Shown: in pieces, positions 10,196-20,560 of the stretch
Layout: each line of letters starts with the position of its first letter
How positions within the stretch are numbered: position 1 is the first letter of the stretch
Source of the DNA: Euleptes europaea
Taxonomy: Eukaryota > Chordata > Lepidosauria > Squamata > Sphaerodactylidae
Length of the DNA: 64,000 nucleotides
Assembly (NCBI RefSeq): GCF_029931775.1
Contig: NC_079312.1
Span: forward strand, 59,586,333 to 59,650,332
Reading direction: 5' to 3'
Position numbers and translations under genes: made by a program
The notes under the pieces: generated by a model
The model's database searches: none
What the model saw: the letters and a program-made list of their open reading frames with translations, nothing else
Told to the model about the DNA's origin: nothing

Positions 10196-11145
10196 ATGAT
10201 AAACCTTCATACAGGACAGTTTTGACTATGTTGGGAACCTTATTCATGGGATCACTTGGGATTTTTTTGTAATATTTCTCATCGCAAAGTTGTTTCCAAT
10301 TTTCCTTGTCATAATTGCAGGAATCCATTATGACGATGGCCCCGCCCTTGTCCGCAAGCCTACGCGTAATTGTGATGTCATCAGCAAGTGATTTTAAAGT
10401 AGACCTCTCAGTGGGGGTCAAGTTCGATTGTCCTGTGTTTTTCCAAGCTCTGCGCTTCTCAAGCCTATCCACATCTTTTAGAACCAAAGACTGAAATGTG
10501 TTTATAAAGTGGCTGGGTTTTTTTGGAATAAAAGACAATTTGGGATGAAATGAATGAATCATGGTGGAGTGTCCCCGAAAAAATTCTTTCAGTTTGATAA
10601 CTCTAAAAAATTTATACAGATCCACTCTTGTCTGAATAGCGAGGGGTGGGCACAAAACCCAGACCTAAATTTAGAATGCTTTCCTCCTCGGGAGTCAGAG
10701 TTTTAGAAGACAAATTAACTATGATGTTAGTTTGAGGGAGGGATGGAGGTGGTTCTTTTCGTGGCTATGAGGTTTGTTGCTGTTTGCGATGGGGTCCTCG
10801 TTGCGGTCTGGGGCATAGGAGAAATCACGCCGACTGGGGCGGAGATAGTAGGAGGAGCCATAGGAACCTCCACTGGAGATGCTGGAATTGCCTCGTTCAG
10901 TAAAGGAGGCTTCTGAGTCCGACCCCCTAGCCACTCCTGTTCTTCCTCTGTAGTTTCGTTGCTGATTGCCTTCTCCGTGCCAAAAATATACTCTGTTGTG
11001 TGTATAGTCGTCCTGATCTCGCTGGAATTTGCGGCTTTTATAAGCCTCAATATCAGCTGTGTATTTTTCCAGGTCTTTCTCTAATTGGTTCAATTGGGTT
11101 TCATAAGCCTCTTCTGGGATTGTGTCCTTATTTTGTAATAGCAAT
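10196..11145 (-). mobile_element. Penelope-like element, N-terminal coding part (right copy)
   Basis: On the - strand the sequence runs from an acidic, glutamine-rich N-terminal region (MLLQNKDTIPEEAYETQLNQ) through NLSSKTLTPEEESILNLGLG and FVPTP, a hallmark of Penelope-like proteins, to HSFHPKLSFIPKK and ADKGGAIVIMDSCNYDKENW. It breaks off at 10196 where copia sequence begins. At least one frame change separates the N-terminal and ADKGG parts. Bases 10196-10385 match 1917-2106 at about 96 percent by eye. Confidence 0.8.
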
Positions 11146-11660
11146 TAATTTGTAAGTGAAAATATGTTGTTATATGCATTTCTTTGCAGAGGCAACTTGC
11201 CCTTAAAATAGTACAATTACAGACAAGGAGATTGGCCTCCAGTAAGAAGCTGAACTGAAGAAGCCTTACAGGCTAAACGACCACCTATCTAGAGGTGTCG
11301 TCTGCTTGACTCACTTCTATTTTTTTTATCTTTGATTTTTGACTTTTCACATTTCTGTTAGAACTTACCTCAAAGTGGAACTGAAAGGACTTTGTTCTCC
11401 TCGCTACGGTTCCTACTTACCTGGAATTATACAAAATGGACTTTGAGTCTTGATCTTTTTAGTTTTGAAAGGACTACAGTTCAGGTTGGAGCGTCTTCTA
11501 TACCATTCTTTGTATTGTATATTATTGTTTATAGACGCTTATATGCTGTATGGTTTGGATTTATTGAGTGATATTGATTTTTGTTATACATATCAATTGC
11601 AGAATTATGTTTGCATTTGCGCTTTTTTTCAGGTTTATTACGAGCCTTAAACGTGCTGTA
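11146..11660 (-). mobile_element. Penelope-like element, LTR-like terminal region with hammerhead-like core
   Basis: This AT-rich stretch lies upstream of the - strand Penelope reading frame and ends where a hAT MITE begins. It contains, on the + strand at 11255-11279, CTGAAGAAGCC...GGCTAAACGA, the same layout (CTGAAGAN, short stem, GNAAACG) as in the foldbacks at 16755 and 60900. Penelope-like elements are known to carry hammerhead ribozyme motifs in their terminal repeats. The assignment is by position and motif. Confidence 0.5.
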
Positions 11661-11665
11661 GTCTC

Positions 11666-11869
11666 TTGCTAACCTCCAGGTACTAGCAGGAGAGCTCCTG
11701 CTATTACAACTGATCTCCAGCCGATAGAGATCAGTTCACCTGGAGAAAATGGCCGCTTTGGCAATTGCACTCTATGGCATTGAAGTCCCTCCCCTCCCCA
11801 GACCCCACCCTCCTCAGGCTCCAACCCAAAAAAACCCCACCGGTGGCGAAGAGGGACCTGGCAACCCTA
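11666..11869 (+). mobile_element. hAT MITE, TAGGGTTGCC family (copy 1)
   Basis: Non-coding copy of the family found all through the window. Landmarks in order: AACCTCCAGGTACTAG, ACTGATCTCCAGC, GATCAGTTCACCTGGAGAAA, ATGGC, CCTCCCCTCCCC and a GGCAACCCTA right end. The left end is degraded and no clear target duplication remains. Confidence 0.8.
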
Positions 11870-12301
11870 CCCCATGAGAAGACATGTATACACCTGCCTT
11901 CGCCTTCCTGGGCTTCAGGAGTCCCTGGGTTAGAAAAGCAGAAAGTAGCAGTTGTAAGAAATTAATTCTCTGTGGTTAGTTACTTCTCTTGCTTGCCAGC
12001 TACTGGGCGACCAGATGGAAAGAAGATGCCTACCCTGTTAACAGATGTCATGTTTATTTTGCAGATGTAAAAAAAGCACTTACACAGTTTCCCACTAATC
12101 CACCCACAGTCATACCCAGCATCAGGGACATAATCTGTAGCTTAAACCACACATAACCAAAATAATTGCATCTCATTAATAATCTTAATCTTATAGTTTT
12201 CTGGCTGTTCTAGACTGACTACTCCAGCATTGACACTGTGGGTGGGGGACTCTAGAGGAAACACAGCATTTGGGAGGTGGTTGTGGTGCTCAGAGGCTGT
12301 G

Positions 12302-12302
<1 letters not shown>

Positions 12303-12332
<30 letters not shown>

Positions 12333-12356
12333 ATGAGAGAAAGAGAGAGAGAGAGA
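12303..12356. repeat. (GT)n plus (GA)n microsatellite
   Basis: About 15 GT units followed by an interrupted GA-rich tract. Confidence 0.95.
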
Positions 12357-12495
12357 TCTGGCTGGGAATAAGATCAAATTTTAAAATCAGCCAGGTTCAG
12401 TCTGAATGCCCCTATTTTGATTTCATTTTTACTTGTGTGAAAAGCAAACCAGTGAGTTCTGGATTTTCATGCCTGTTTTTCTCTTTCCTCACACC

Positions 12496-12622
12496 ATCTT
12501 CTGGGCATGGAGCAGGGGTCGCTGGGTGTGTGGGGGGGAGGTAGTTGTGAAATTCCTGCATTGTGCAGGGGGTTGGACTAGATGGCCTTGGTAGTCCCTT
12601 CCAACTCTATGATTCTATGATT
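12496..12622 (+). mobile_element. CR1 LINE 3' end
   Basis: Contains GGGTTGGACTAGATGGCC and CCTTCCAACTCTATGATTC, ending in repeats of ATTCTATG. This is the diagnostic 3' terminus of CR1 LINEs, which end in an 8-bp microsatellite instead of poly(A). Only the last 130 bp is present. Confidence 0.9.
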
Positions 12623-12699
12623 ATACCATGAAATTCAAGATGGCTTACATGGCCAACCACCTAGGCATTCTGGAGACACTGACTGTCTTACAGTATAAT

Positions 12700-13270
12700 C
12701 CTAAGGACAGTTGTTATTATTTATTTATTTGCTTATCATTTCCATTTATTACCCCACTCTCTCTGGCCAAAGCTGGCCTCAGAGCAGCCTCAGAGCAGTT
12801 CTATTAAATCAATATAAGCACTAAAACATTTTAAATATCCCTATAAAATCATATAAACATTATTCTAAATTACTTAGGCGCTTCTAAAGTATGAATCACA
12901 ACACACACAAACTTCAGCTAGGCAAGCAGGTGGAAAATACCAGATTGAATAAAAAAGGTATTACTGCAGTGGGGAGGTTAGGGAGGTCAGCATTTATATA
13001 TAGGAGCCGTAGCTGGCCTCAACCATAAGCCTGGCAGAATAGCTCTGTTTTACAGGCCCTGCAGGGCCCTGGTCTCACTAAAGAGGCTATTCCACCAGGC
13101 AGGGGCAAGGGCAGAGAAAGCCCTGGCCCTGGTCAAGGCCATCTGGACACTCCTCGGGCCGGGGACCACCAAAGGATTGGTACTAGCTGAACGAACAGTC
13201 CTCTGGGGAACATACCAGGAGAAGCAGTCCCGCAGATACGAAGGTCCCAGACCATGTAAGACTACTCCAT
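12700..13270 (-). mobile_element. L2-type LINE, C-terminal coding end and 3' region
   Basis: Read on the - strand from 13270 it encodes GLGPSYLRDCFSWYVP, then LVVPGPRSV, then ALTRARAFSALAPAWWNSL, the C-terminal signature of the L2-clade ORF2. Stops and shifts follow. 3'UTR-like AT-rich sequence extends to about 12700. It is a 5'-truncated decayed copy. Confidence 0.8.
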
Positions 13271-13499
13271 TCTAAGCCCATTCATTTCAATGGGCATAGT
13301 AACTGGAGTAATTGTCTTTAGGATTGCACTGTTAGTTTCCACAGTGGTGCTGTATGCTGTCCAACCTCATCCAAAAACCCATTGCCAGTACTAAAAGCTG
13401 CTTATACATGTGTGTGGTTCATCTGAAAATGGTCACTGTTCTGGAGGTATGTGTGACTTCCAGAAAGGCAGTCCTTCTTTATCCTCAGAACTTTTTAAT

Positions 13500-14060
13500 G
13501 TACAATTGAAGGATTTTTTTGCCGGGCTAGTGCCAAATTGTGTGGGGCGCTCTGGCGAGACCTGTCCCATTAAGAGTGAGGACCCATACATACCCCCAGC
13601 AGTGTGACCCAAAGATGACATACAACCAGCTTGGAGGAATGGCACAACTTTATGGTTTGCAGCCCGAGCGCGGCCTTTATGTATGCCGGGGAGCCGGACC
13701 TGAGTGAAAACCTCAGGTCCAGCTGCCAGGAGGCCCGCACCCCCCACTGGGAGCCGAGCCTGATTGGCTCGTTTAAACTGGCTCCCACCAGTGACGAGCA
13801 GGCAGGCGCGCGGCTGTACAAGCGGCGTCAGGTCCGACGCCGCCTTTCCTTGCTGCTGCTACCTGAAAGGGCGGAGGAGCCCGTGCTGACCAGAAGCCCC
13901 GGGCTCCTTGTGTTCCGCGGCCACCCGCCCACCCTCAGGGCAAGGGGGGAGTCTGGTTCGCCCGCGCCTGCCACAGCCCAGCCCAGCAACTTTGGGCGCT
14001 TCGGGGTAAATCAGTGCCCCATTTTTCTGGAGTCTGATGTATGCATACCTTCCCCTCCCT
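13500..14060. other. GC- and CpG-rich segment of unknown origin
   Basis: About 560 bp of GC-rich DNA surrounded by AT-rich sequence. It contains a 9-bp stem with a 7-base loop at 13696-13720 (GGACCTGAG...CTCAGGTCC). A 143-codon frame at 13631-14062 has no recognisable domain and is probably chance in GC-rich DNA. It could be a solitary transposon end or LTR, or a small CpG island. I cannot place it. Confidence 0.3.
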
Positions 14061-14207
14061 GAGACAGCAATCGTCTATCTGACAAAGGCTTATCTGTAGT
14101 TTAAATGGGAACTATAACACGTAGACTGCAAACTGTTCCATGAAACCAATTAATGGGTGGGGGTGAAGAAATGAAGAAAGGGTTGCATTATATCAAGATC
14201 CTGATTC

Positions 14208-14962
14208 TAGGGCTGTCGATTCGGTTTGTCCCGAACCAAAAAGCAGCCGAATTTTCCCCGATTTGGCGGTTTCTAGTTCGGATGGAACCGAATTCAAAAA
14301 AGGCGGGGAAACAACGAGCTGAATTTGGCGAGTTCGGGGTGATCACCGAATAAATTCAGCAAATTCGGGGGCTCCGAATCATCAGCATAGCAGCAACTAG
14401 CGGCCGTTTAAAGCCATTAAAAACATACTTGCACCTTTCTGTGGCTCTGGGAAAGCATTTTTGAAGGTAGAGGTCCCAAAATGTCAGCGTAGCTTGAGGG
14501 GACCCTTCTTGCAAGAACCCCCATGTTTTGTAAAGATTGGGTCAGGGGGTCTTGAGATATGGGGCCCAAAATCGCCAATTGGAATAAAGGCATTAAAAAC
14601 ACATTTGAGCCTTTCCGTGGCTCTGGGGGGGTGCATGTTTGGAAGGAAGAGGTCCCAAAATTTCAGCGTAGCTTGAGGGGTCCCTTCTTGCAAGAACCCT
14701 TGGAGGTTCTTGCAAGAAGGGTCCCCTCAAGCTATGCAGAAATTTTGGGACCTCTACCTCCAAAAATTCCCCCCAGAGCCACGGAAAGGCGCCAATGTGT
14801 TTTTAATGGCTTTAAACGGCTGAATTTTTTCCCGAACTTCGAATTGCGTGCCGAATTTCACAGATCCGAATCGGGGGAGTTCGGACTTTGGCTTTTCCTG
14901 AATCAAAACAGGCCGAATTTTGTCAAATCCAAATTTTACCAATTTTTTTTTCAACAGCCCTT
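14208..14962 (+). mobile_element. Non-autonomous hAT foldback element (family F, copy 1)
   Basis: The ends are TAGGGCTGTC and ACAGCCCTT, flanked by CCTGATTC (14200-14207) and CCAGATTC (14963-14970), a 7-of-8 match to an 8-bp target duplication, which is the hAT signature. Inside, a block of about 120 bp (TTGAGGGGACCCTTCTTGCA core) occurs as direct and inverted copies, giving a long hairpin centred near 14705. Many TTCGG/CCGAA-rich words fill the subterminal regions. There is no coding capacity. Confidence 0.85.
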
Positions 14963-15373
14963 CCAGATTCTTTTAATTGCCCAATAATTCTGATGCAAAG
15001 TTTTATTAAAGGGTGCCACAGGAGTATGTTTGTGTAATATTCAATGACAGATCATTGCCTCTTACTCCCTATGAACTTTGGCCTATTTTTACAAGGAACC
15101 TGCTACTAATCTATAACATGGAGATAACTCCTCAGTGTGCTAACACGATGCCCTATAAAGCTAAGAGAGTAATAACCTCTTTGACAGAGGACACACTGTA
15201 CAACAGTTCTCCAGAGACTGCCTTGTGTGCTTGAAAAAAGGGGGGAGAAACTGGACAGGTATCTGTTCTTAAGGAGTACTTTCTCCTTAGTCAGACTGTA
15301 GTGCTTAGTTCTATTAGTCTGAGGTTTTTACATTTTTCCCTTGTAAGAGGACAGCCCTCAGGAACTGATGGTG

Positions 15374-15600
15374 GAATGCACTGCCTCGGAGGGTGGTGGA
15401 GTCCCCGTCTTTGGAGGTCTTTAAACAGAGGCTGGATCTGTCGGGAGTGCTTTGATTGTGGGATCCTGCATGGCAGGGGGAGGGTTGGGGTCACTGGGGA
15501 TGCGGGGGGAGGTAGTTGTTAATTTCCTGCATTGTGCAGGGGGTTGGAGTAGGTGACCCTGGTGGTCCCTTCCAACTCTATGATTCTATTCTATGATTCT
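15374..15600 (+). mobile_element. CR1 LINE 3' end
   Basis: Landmarks are GGAATGCACTGCCTCGGAGG, GGAGTCCCCGTCTTTGGAGG, CCTGCATTGTGCAGGGGGTT and the terminal CCTTCCAACTCTATGATTC repeats. It covers the end of the CR1 reverse transcriptase gene and the short 3'UTR. Confidence 0.85.
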
Positions 15601-16149
15601 AACCAGGGTTGCTGCTCAGCTGCTTTTAAATCAAGAACACATCATAAGACTCAAATAAATGTTGTCTTACAACTATGTTGGGGGTTTGAGTGTTAAAGCA
15701 GCCACGGCAATGCGGCGCTTCTGGAAGTAAAACCGGAAATGCTATCATCATGTAAGCTCATGCACACGCAGCCACCGCTCCAGAGCGGCTGGGTAGATTG
15801 GCGGCCAATTGCCCGCCAGTACCACCCACCTGGCAACCCTACCTATCTGGGCTGTGTCTTTGCAACACCGAGTTTTTAAGGCACTTCTGGAGGGTTTTGG
15901 TGCAAAGTACAATGAAATGGCTGAATAAAGGGAAAGTTCTTGCAAGATTTCTAAGCCTGATTGAAGATTAAAGTTTAAAGATCAGCTGTATTATAAGGTT
16001 TGGTTGTTGGACTTGCCTTTTCTTGCAGACTTAACCCCAAAACTAAACAGCTTGAACACTGAGCTCCAGAGAAAGGACAAACCCTTTTCTCAGATGATTA
16101 TGTCTGTGAACACCTTCAATTCCTAATTGAATATATGGGAGTTACACTT

Positions 16150-16665
16150 TCAGAAGAATTCATTTGTTCTTTTTCTGTCAATTAAGCTGGTAGTTGGTGA
16201 TGCCATATTTGACAACAGGGTGTTTGTGGGCTACCTTACAACCCTGGAAGAACAATTCAATGTCCATTTCAAGCAGTTTATTGAAATGGGACCAGTAATG
16301 ATGTTTTTTGAAAATCCATCCAGCCTTGCTAACATAACTGCAGAGGCAATGAAAATCGGGAAAATATCTCAAGCTCTACCTGAAGGCATGAAAAGGGTGC
16401 TAGCTCGCCTCAAAAGTGATATACAATTAACAACTCATTTCAATGATCAGGATTTTTGGAGGCTTGTGGGTCCCAAAACGTTCCCTTTGTTGAAAAACAG
16501 TGCAGCAAAGATTGTCTTATTTCGAATCCACTTATATTGCAGTCATAGTTTTCAGCAATAAAACACATCAAATCTAAAAACTGATCACAGTTGACAGATG
16601 ACCATTTGGATAACTACCTGCGAGCTGCCACGTCATCCCCCAAATATCGGAAGCTTAGATTTTTT
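16150..16665 (+). pseudogene. hAT transposase C-terminal relic
   Basis: Frame 16127-16561 encodes VGYLTTLEEQFNVHFKQF and, later, DFWRLVGPKTFPLLKNSAAK. After a frame change near 16548 it continues as FSAIKHIKSKN, one stop, and SQLTDDHLDNYLRAATSS. This resembles the C-terminal dimerisation region of hAT transposases of the GTF2IRD2/ZBED5-like group, where a conserved FxxxK...LTDEHL...LR pattern closes the protein. One frameshift and one stop (a TGA where CGA is expected, consistent with CpG decay) are visible. No terminal inverted repeats were found around it. It could also be a remnant of a domesticated gene copy. Confidence 0.65.
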
Positions 16666-16749
16666 AATAATTATTTTATTTTTCTTATAAGGGTACAGAA
16701 AGAAAATTAGGGAAAAGGAGGGGAAAATAATAATAGCATTTGATATCTG

Positions 16750-17165
16750 TGTCCTAGTGTCGAAGGCTTTCACGGTCAGAGTTCATTGGTTCTTGTAGGT
16801 TATCCGGGCTGTGTAACCGTGGTCTTTGTATTTTCTTTCCTGACGTTTCGCCAACAGCTGTGGCAGGCATCTTCAGAGGAGTAACACTGAAGGACAGTGT
16901 CTCTCAGTGTCACATTATCTTGATACTTACAGGACAATGATTAGCACATTACCTTTGATACTTTTTGCAGGACAATGATTCAGCTCAAACCCAACCCCTT
17001 TCTGACTATATACAACTCTTCCTACACCCTTGACACTGAGAGACACTGTCCTTCAGTGTTACTCCTCTGAAGATGCCTGCCACAGCTGCTGGCAAAACGT
17101 CAGGAAAGAAAATACCAAGACCATGGTTACACAGCCCGGATAACCTACACGAACCAATGTGCTCT
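16750..17165. mobile_element. Penelope-type foldback repeat with two hammerhead-like arms (copy 1)
   Basis: Left arm (16755-16920) and right arm (17030-17160) are inverted copies: GTCGAAGGCTTTCACGGTCA and GGTTATCCGGGCTGTGTAAC on the left, GTTACACAGCCCGGATAACC on the right. Each arm carries CTGAAGATGCC followed by GGC(G/A)AAACGTCAGG. The spacer holds direct copies of ACAGGACAATGATT. A compact version lies at 60905-61082. The layout resembles Penelope-like element terminal repeats; the family assignment is an inference. Confidence 0.7.
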
Positions 17166-17169
17166 AGTG

Positions 17170-18900
17170 GTTTACAACATTACATACATGCATCCTACAT
17201 CTGCCTCAAGAAGACATTACTTTATCGTTTTTTTAGTTCTCTATCACATCCTCTATTAGTCATTATACTATCGTACTTTACATACTCTAAATATTTCTTC
17301 TATCTATATTCAATTCAAAACATTATGGTTTTTAATTTGTCAACTTAAGTCTCTCTGATGAATATCTCGAAAGCTTAGATGATACAGAGTATCAAACCTC
17401 ACACTAGTCTGTGTATATAATGTTTTATATATTGAGCCGCCTGATAATTTGTGATTTCTGTGAGCCTTAAAGAGCAGAAACCTGAATGTATTATCTTCCC
17501 CCCTCCTTCTGTTACAGTAGTCTGCCGAAGAAAGAAGGTAACACTTCACACTGCTCTGTTATTTTATGCTGGCCAATGGCCGTCACAATAAATGGAAATG
17601 GAAATAGATGGTAACAGCTTGCTACAAACCAGCCCTCTTGCTTCTGATAAAAGTGAATAAACTGAAGTGACCCTCTGGCTTGGTACATTGCCTTAACAGC
17701 ACTGTTTAATTGTGTATATTTGTCCTCTGTGCTCTAAATTCTAAAGCTTTTAATAGAAATAAAATTAGATGTTAAAGAGAAACTGACAGGAGTTACAACC
17801 AGCATATTCCAAGATGCGGTAATTCGACTGTTACACAGGGTGTCGCAATCCTGCAATCTGGAAAGCCGTTTACTAACACTGACACCTGGTGGACACAATT
17901 GCTTAATCTGAATTCTTACTTTCCACAAATTCTGTTGCATTATAAAAGCAGCTCAGTTGTTTGAGTGCCTGAAATAATTGGATTGGCCTGGCCACAATTC
18001 TCATTTGTCCAGGAGAGTAAACAGGAGTAAGGTAATGATTCCAAGCCAACACCGAACCATTTCATTGCTATTTCTCACTTTTTTCTTTCTTCACAGCTCT
18101 AATCTTGGGTGCAAACTTTAAATTAATTTTAATGAACTTCACAGGTCTCTTAAAATACCAGGATGTCTCTATGTGATAATTAAGCAGTAGTATGAATGGT
18201 AAAATGTGTAATAAGAGGCATGAAGGAGCACCCATATTTGCAAAAATATCTTCTCATGATCTGTTTTCCTAGACCATGGCCTCATTTTATGATTAATTGG
18301 CTTATTGGGTAAGATATGCTGTGACACTTATGGTGATGGAAGAGTACACTGATGTCCTTGCGATAGGCAGAGTATGTGGGAGGTGCACTCCTCCGGATAG
18401 AGAGCATCTTTTACAACATAAAGGGGAAACACAAGCTCTTTGGTGTGTTAACATCTCTTGTTTGGAAGGTCTATATTTTGGCCTTAAACCCAGGCACCCA
18501 GAATGGCTAAGCGCCCCCCCCCCCACAAGTCCATGTGGGGAAAGGGGTCTAAAAGGGGGAGATGTTCCTTTTTTTGGGGTCTATCTTTTTGGGGAGATTG
18601 GCAGCACACTCGTGCATGTGTTTGCAATGAGGAATGAAAGCAGGGAATGGTGCTAGAAGATGCTTGCCGGTGCACCAGGGGGAGGGGCATCATGCAGCCG
18701 ACAAAGACCAGACGTTCCATGGATTGTAAGTACCGAGTTAGTAACTTTTCTTTATTTTGCTAGATGTACCTGTCTTGTAACTACCCTGAGTTTGTGCATT
18801 GTAGAAAAATAGTTGTTTAACTAAAGAGTCTGCCCACTTCCTTACCCATCCGTCTGGCCACATGGCATGCTAAAGAAATACATACCCTTGTGGCAACACC
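17170..18900. other. Intergenic sequence, nothing recognised
   Basis: AT-rich, no gene, RNA or repeat recognised apart from short C-runs (near 18518). Small frames here lack domains. Confidence 0.5.
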
Positions 18901-18905
18901 GCGAG

Positions 18906-19115
18906 TAGGGTTGCCAGGGCCTTCTTCGCTACCGGCAGGAGGTTTTTTGGGATGAAGCCTGAGGAGGTTGAGGTTTGGGGAGGGGAGAGACTTCAATGCT
19001 ATAGACTCCAATTGCCAAAGTGGCCATTTTCTCCAGGTGAACTGATCTCTATCAGATGGAGATCAGTTGTAATAGCAGGTTATCTTCAGCTAGTACCTGG
19101 AGGTTGGCAACCCTA
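18906..19115 (-). mobile_element. hAT MITE, TAGGGTTGCC family (copy 2)
   Basis: The ends are TAGGGTTGCC and GGCAACCCTA. Flanks are ACCGCGAG (left) and ACCACAAG (right). The two differences are both CG-to-CA, so this is a target duplication aged by CpG decay. Confidence 0.88.
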
Positions 19116-19298
19116 ACCACAAGAGAGACACAGAGAGACAAAGATACAGAGTCTGATTTTTACCTGAGGTGGTGGCACTCTCAGAAAAGGAGGGTCAATT
19201 AATGACTTTCTGTCCCAGCTTCCCAACTGGGCTGCCAGCTGGTTGGGAAAGGCTGGGGAGAAAGTACCCTCACATTTACAGGGCAGTAAAGCAGTCCC

Positions 19299-19592
19299 CG
19301 TGGCGCAGAGTGATAAGCTGCAGTACTGCAGTCCAAACTCTGCTCATGACCTGAGTTCGATCCCGACGGAAGTCGGTTTCAGGTAGCCGGCTCAAGGTTG
19401 ACTCAGCCTTCCATCCTTCCGAGGTCGGTCAAATGAGTACCCAGCTTGCTGGGGGTAAAGGGAAGATGACTGGGGAAGGCACTGCCAAACCACCCCATAA
19501 ACAAAGTCTGCCTAGGAAACGTTGGGATGTGACGTCACCCCATGAATCAGGAATGACCTGGTGCTTGCACAGGGGTCCTTTACCTTTACCTT
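19299..19592 (+). mobile_element. tRNA-derived SINE I, complete
   Basis: The head has pol III boxes: A-box-like TGGCGCAGAGTG and B-box-like GAGTTCGATCCC. The body carries GACTCAGCCTTCCATCC and GTTGGGATGTGACGTCA, and the tail is TTTACCTTTACC. It is flanked by a 12-bp duplication TAAAGCAGTCCC (19287-19298 and 19593-19604). The tail resembles that of the lizard Sauria SINEs, which use Bov-B-type LINE machinery; the family name is my inference. Confidence 0.85.
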
Positions 19593-19854
19593 TAAAGCAG
19601 TCCCACCACATAGACCATGGCTTTGTTTCATGATTAGTGGATTTAGGATTGTACAGTAATATTAGTTGGTGTTGTTCACTGAAGAAAGTGTTGGCTAGAG
19701 GCCCAAGAGAGCTAACCTGAAATCCTGGTTTTGGTTTACTGACAGTGCACTGAATCTAAGCCCATGGACAGCAACAGCTCAATTTACTGTGCAGCCCTGG
19801 GCAGAGTAACACCATTCTAAGCCCATTGATTTTTGGTGTGAGCTCGGAAGGGTG

Positions 19855-20560
19855 TGTCTCTTATGACCGCTGTGAGGATCCGTCCCCTCGGGCCCCGCCT
19901 CTTAGCCCCGTGGCCTGGCCGGCTTGACTTGGAGAGGGCTTCCTTTGGCCTCAGAATGGGCCTCCTGAGAGGATTTCCTTTCCTCCTCTTCAGCCCACGG
20001 TCCGTTCCTGCTCCTCTGAGCCACACCAGCTCCAGGGACGCCCGGCACCGCTTCCTCCTTCGCCTTCCACCCCCTCCCCGTCATATAGCCAGCCAGGCCC
20101 TCCAGGGTTCCACCCCTTTCCCACCTCCCCTCCTGTCTGACAGGGGCTCCACCAATCAGCCCCTGGCAGCTCCGTCCATCCGCCCTCCCCCTCAGGAGGG
20201 CTGCGGCCCCGCCCCAGCTGATCGGCGGCTCGTGCTCTGCCGCTCCCGCTCCCGTCCCTTCATCCCTCCGGCCCTTCCCCGCCCGGCTCCTCCTCTGCCG
20301 GGGGACTTCGCCCCACGCCTGGGCCGGCGGAGGCGTCGCCCCGCAAACCCTGCCAATACTGGGTGGCGTTGCTGAGTCGCTCGGCCCCAGCCCTCCCGGC
20401 CAGGCCGGCAGTTCTCCCGGGGCTCCCGCGGGCTGTGGCACTGTCGGTCCTGCCCCCTTTTCCCCATCCGGCTTCGCCACCTCCTGCCCGGTAAGTGCAC
20501 CGCCGGGCAGTCCCGCGCCCGGGGCTAGCCTGGGCACGGGACAACCGCATTGTATGGTGT
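19855..20560. promoter_or_regulatory. CpG island promoter with a + strand splice donor
   Basis: About 700 bp of GC-rich, CpG-dense DNA with GC boxes (CCCCGCCCC near 20211), unlike the AT-rich surroundings, and without a TATA box. A consensus donor, CCCG|GTAAGT, sits at 20490/20491 on the + strand, suggesting a non-coding first exon ending at 20490. The next + strand gene is DNASE1L3 (first coding exon near 31000, preceded by a good acceptor at 30997), so this may be its distal 5'UTR exon. In mammals ABHD6 starts head-to-head with DNASE1L3 from a CpG island, so a leftward ABHD6 promoter is the alternative. No ABHD6 coding exon was recognised in 1-19.8 kb. Confidence 0.6.

Noticed and set aside
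13631-14062. 143-codon frame in GC-rich DNA
   Set aside because: No recognisable domain or splice context; composition explains its length.
19299-19360. tRNA-like A and B boxes, as also near 35000 and in the other SINE heads
   Set aside because: They are followed by SINE bodies and tails and lack a foldable acceptor stem, so they are SINE heads, not tRNA genes.
1-19800. Search for ABHD6 coding exons on the - strand
   Set aside because: No match to the ABHD6 hydrolase motifs was seen; the gene may start in the CpG island with its coding exons outside the window.
19854-20550. Overlapping long frames on both strands in the CpG island
   Set aside because: GC-rich DNA is poor in stop codons; no domain, and the frames overlap one another on both strands.
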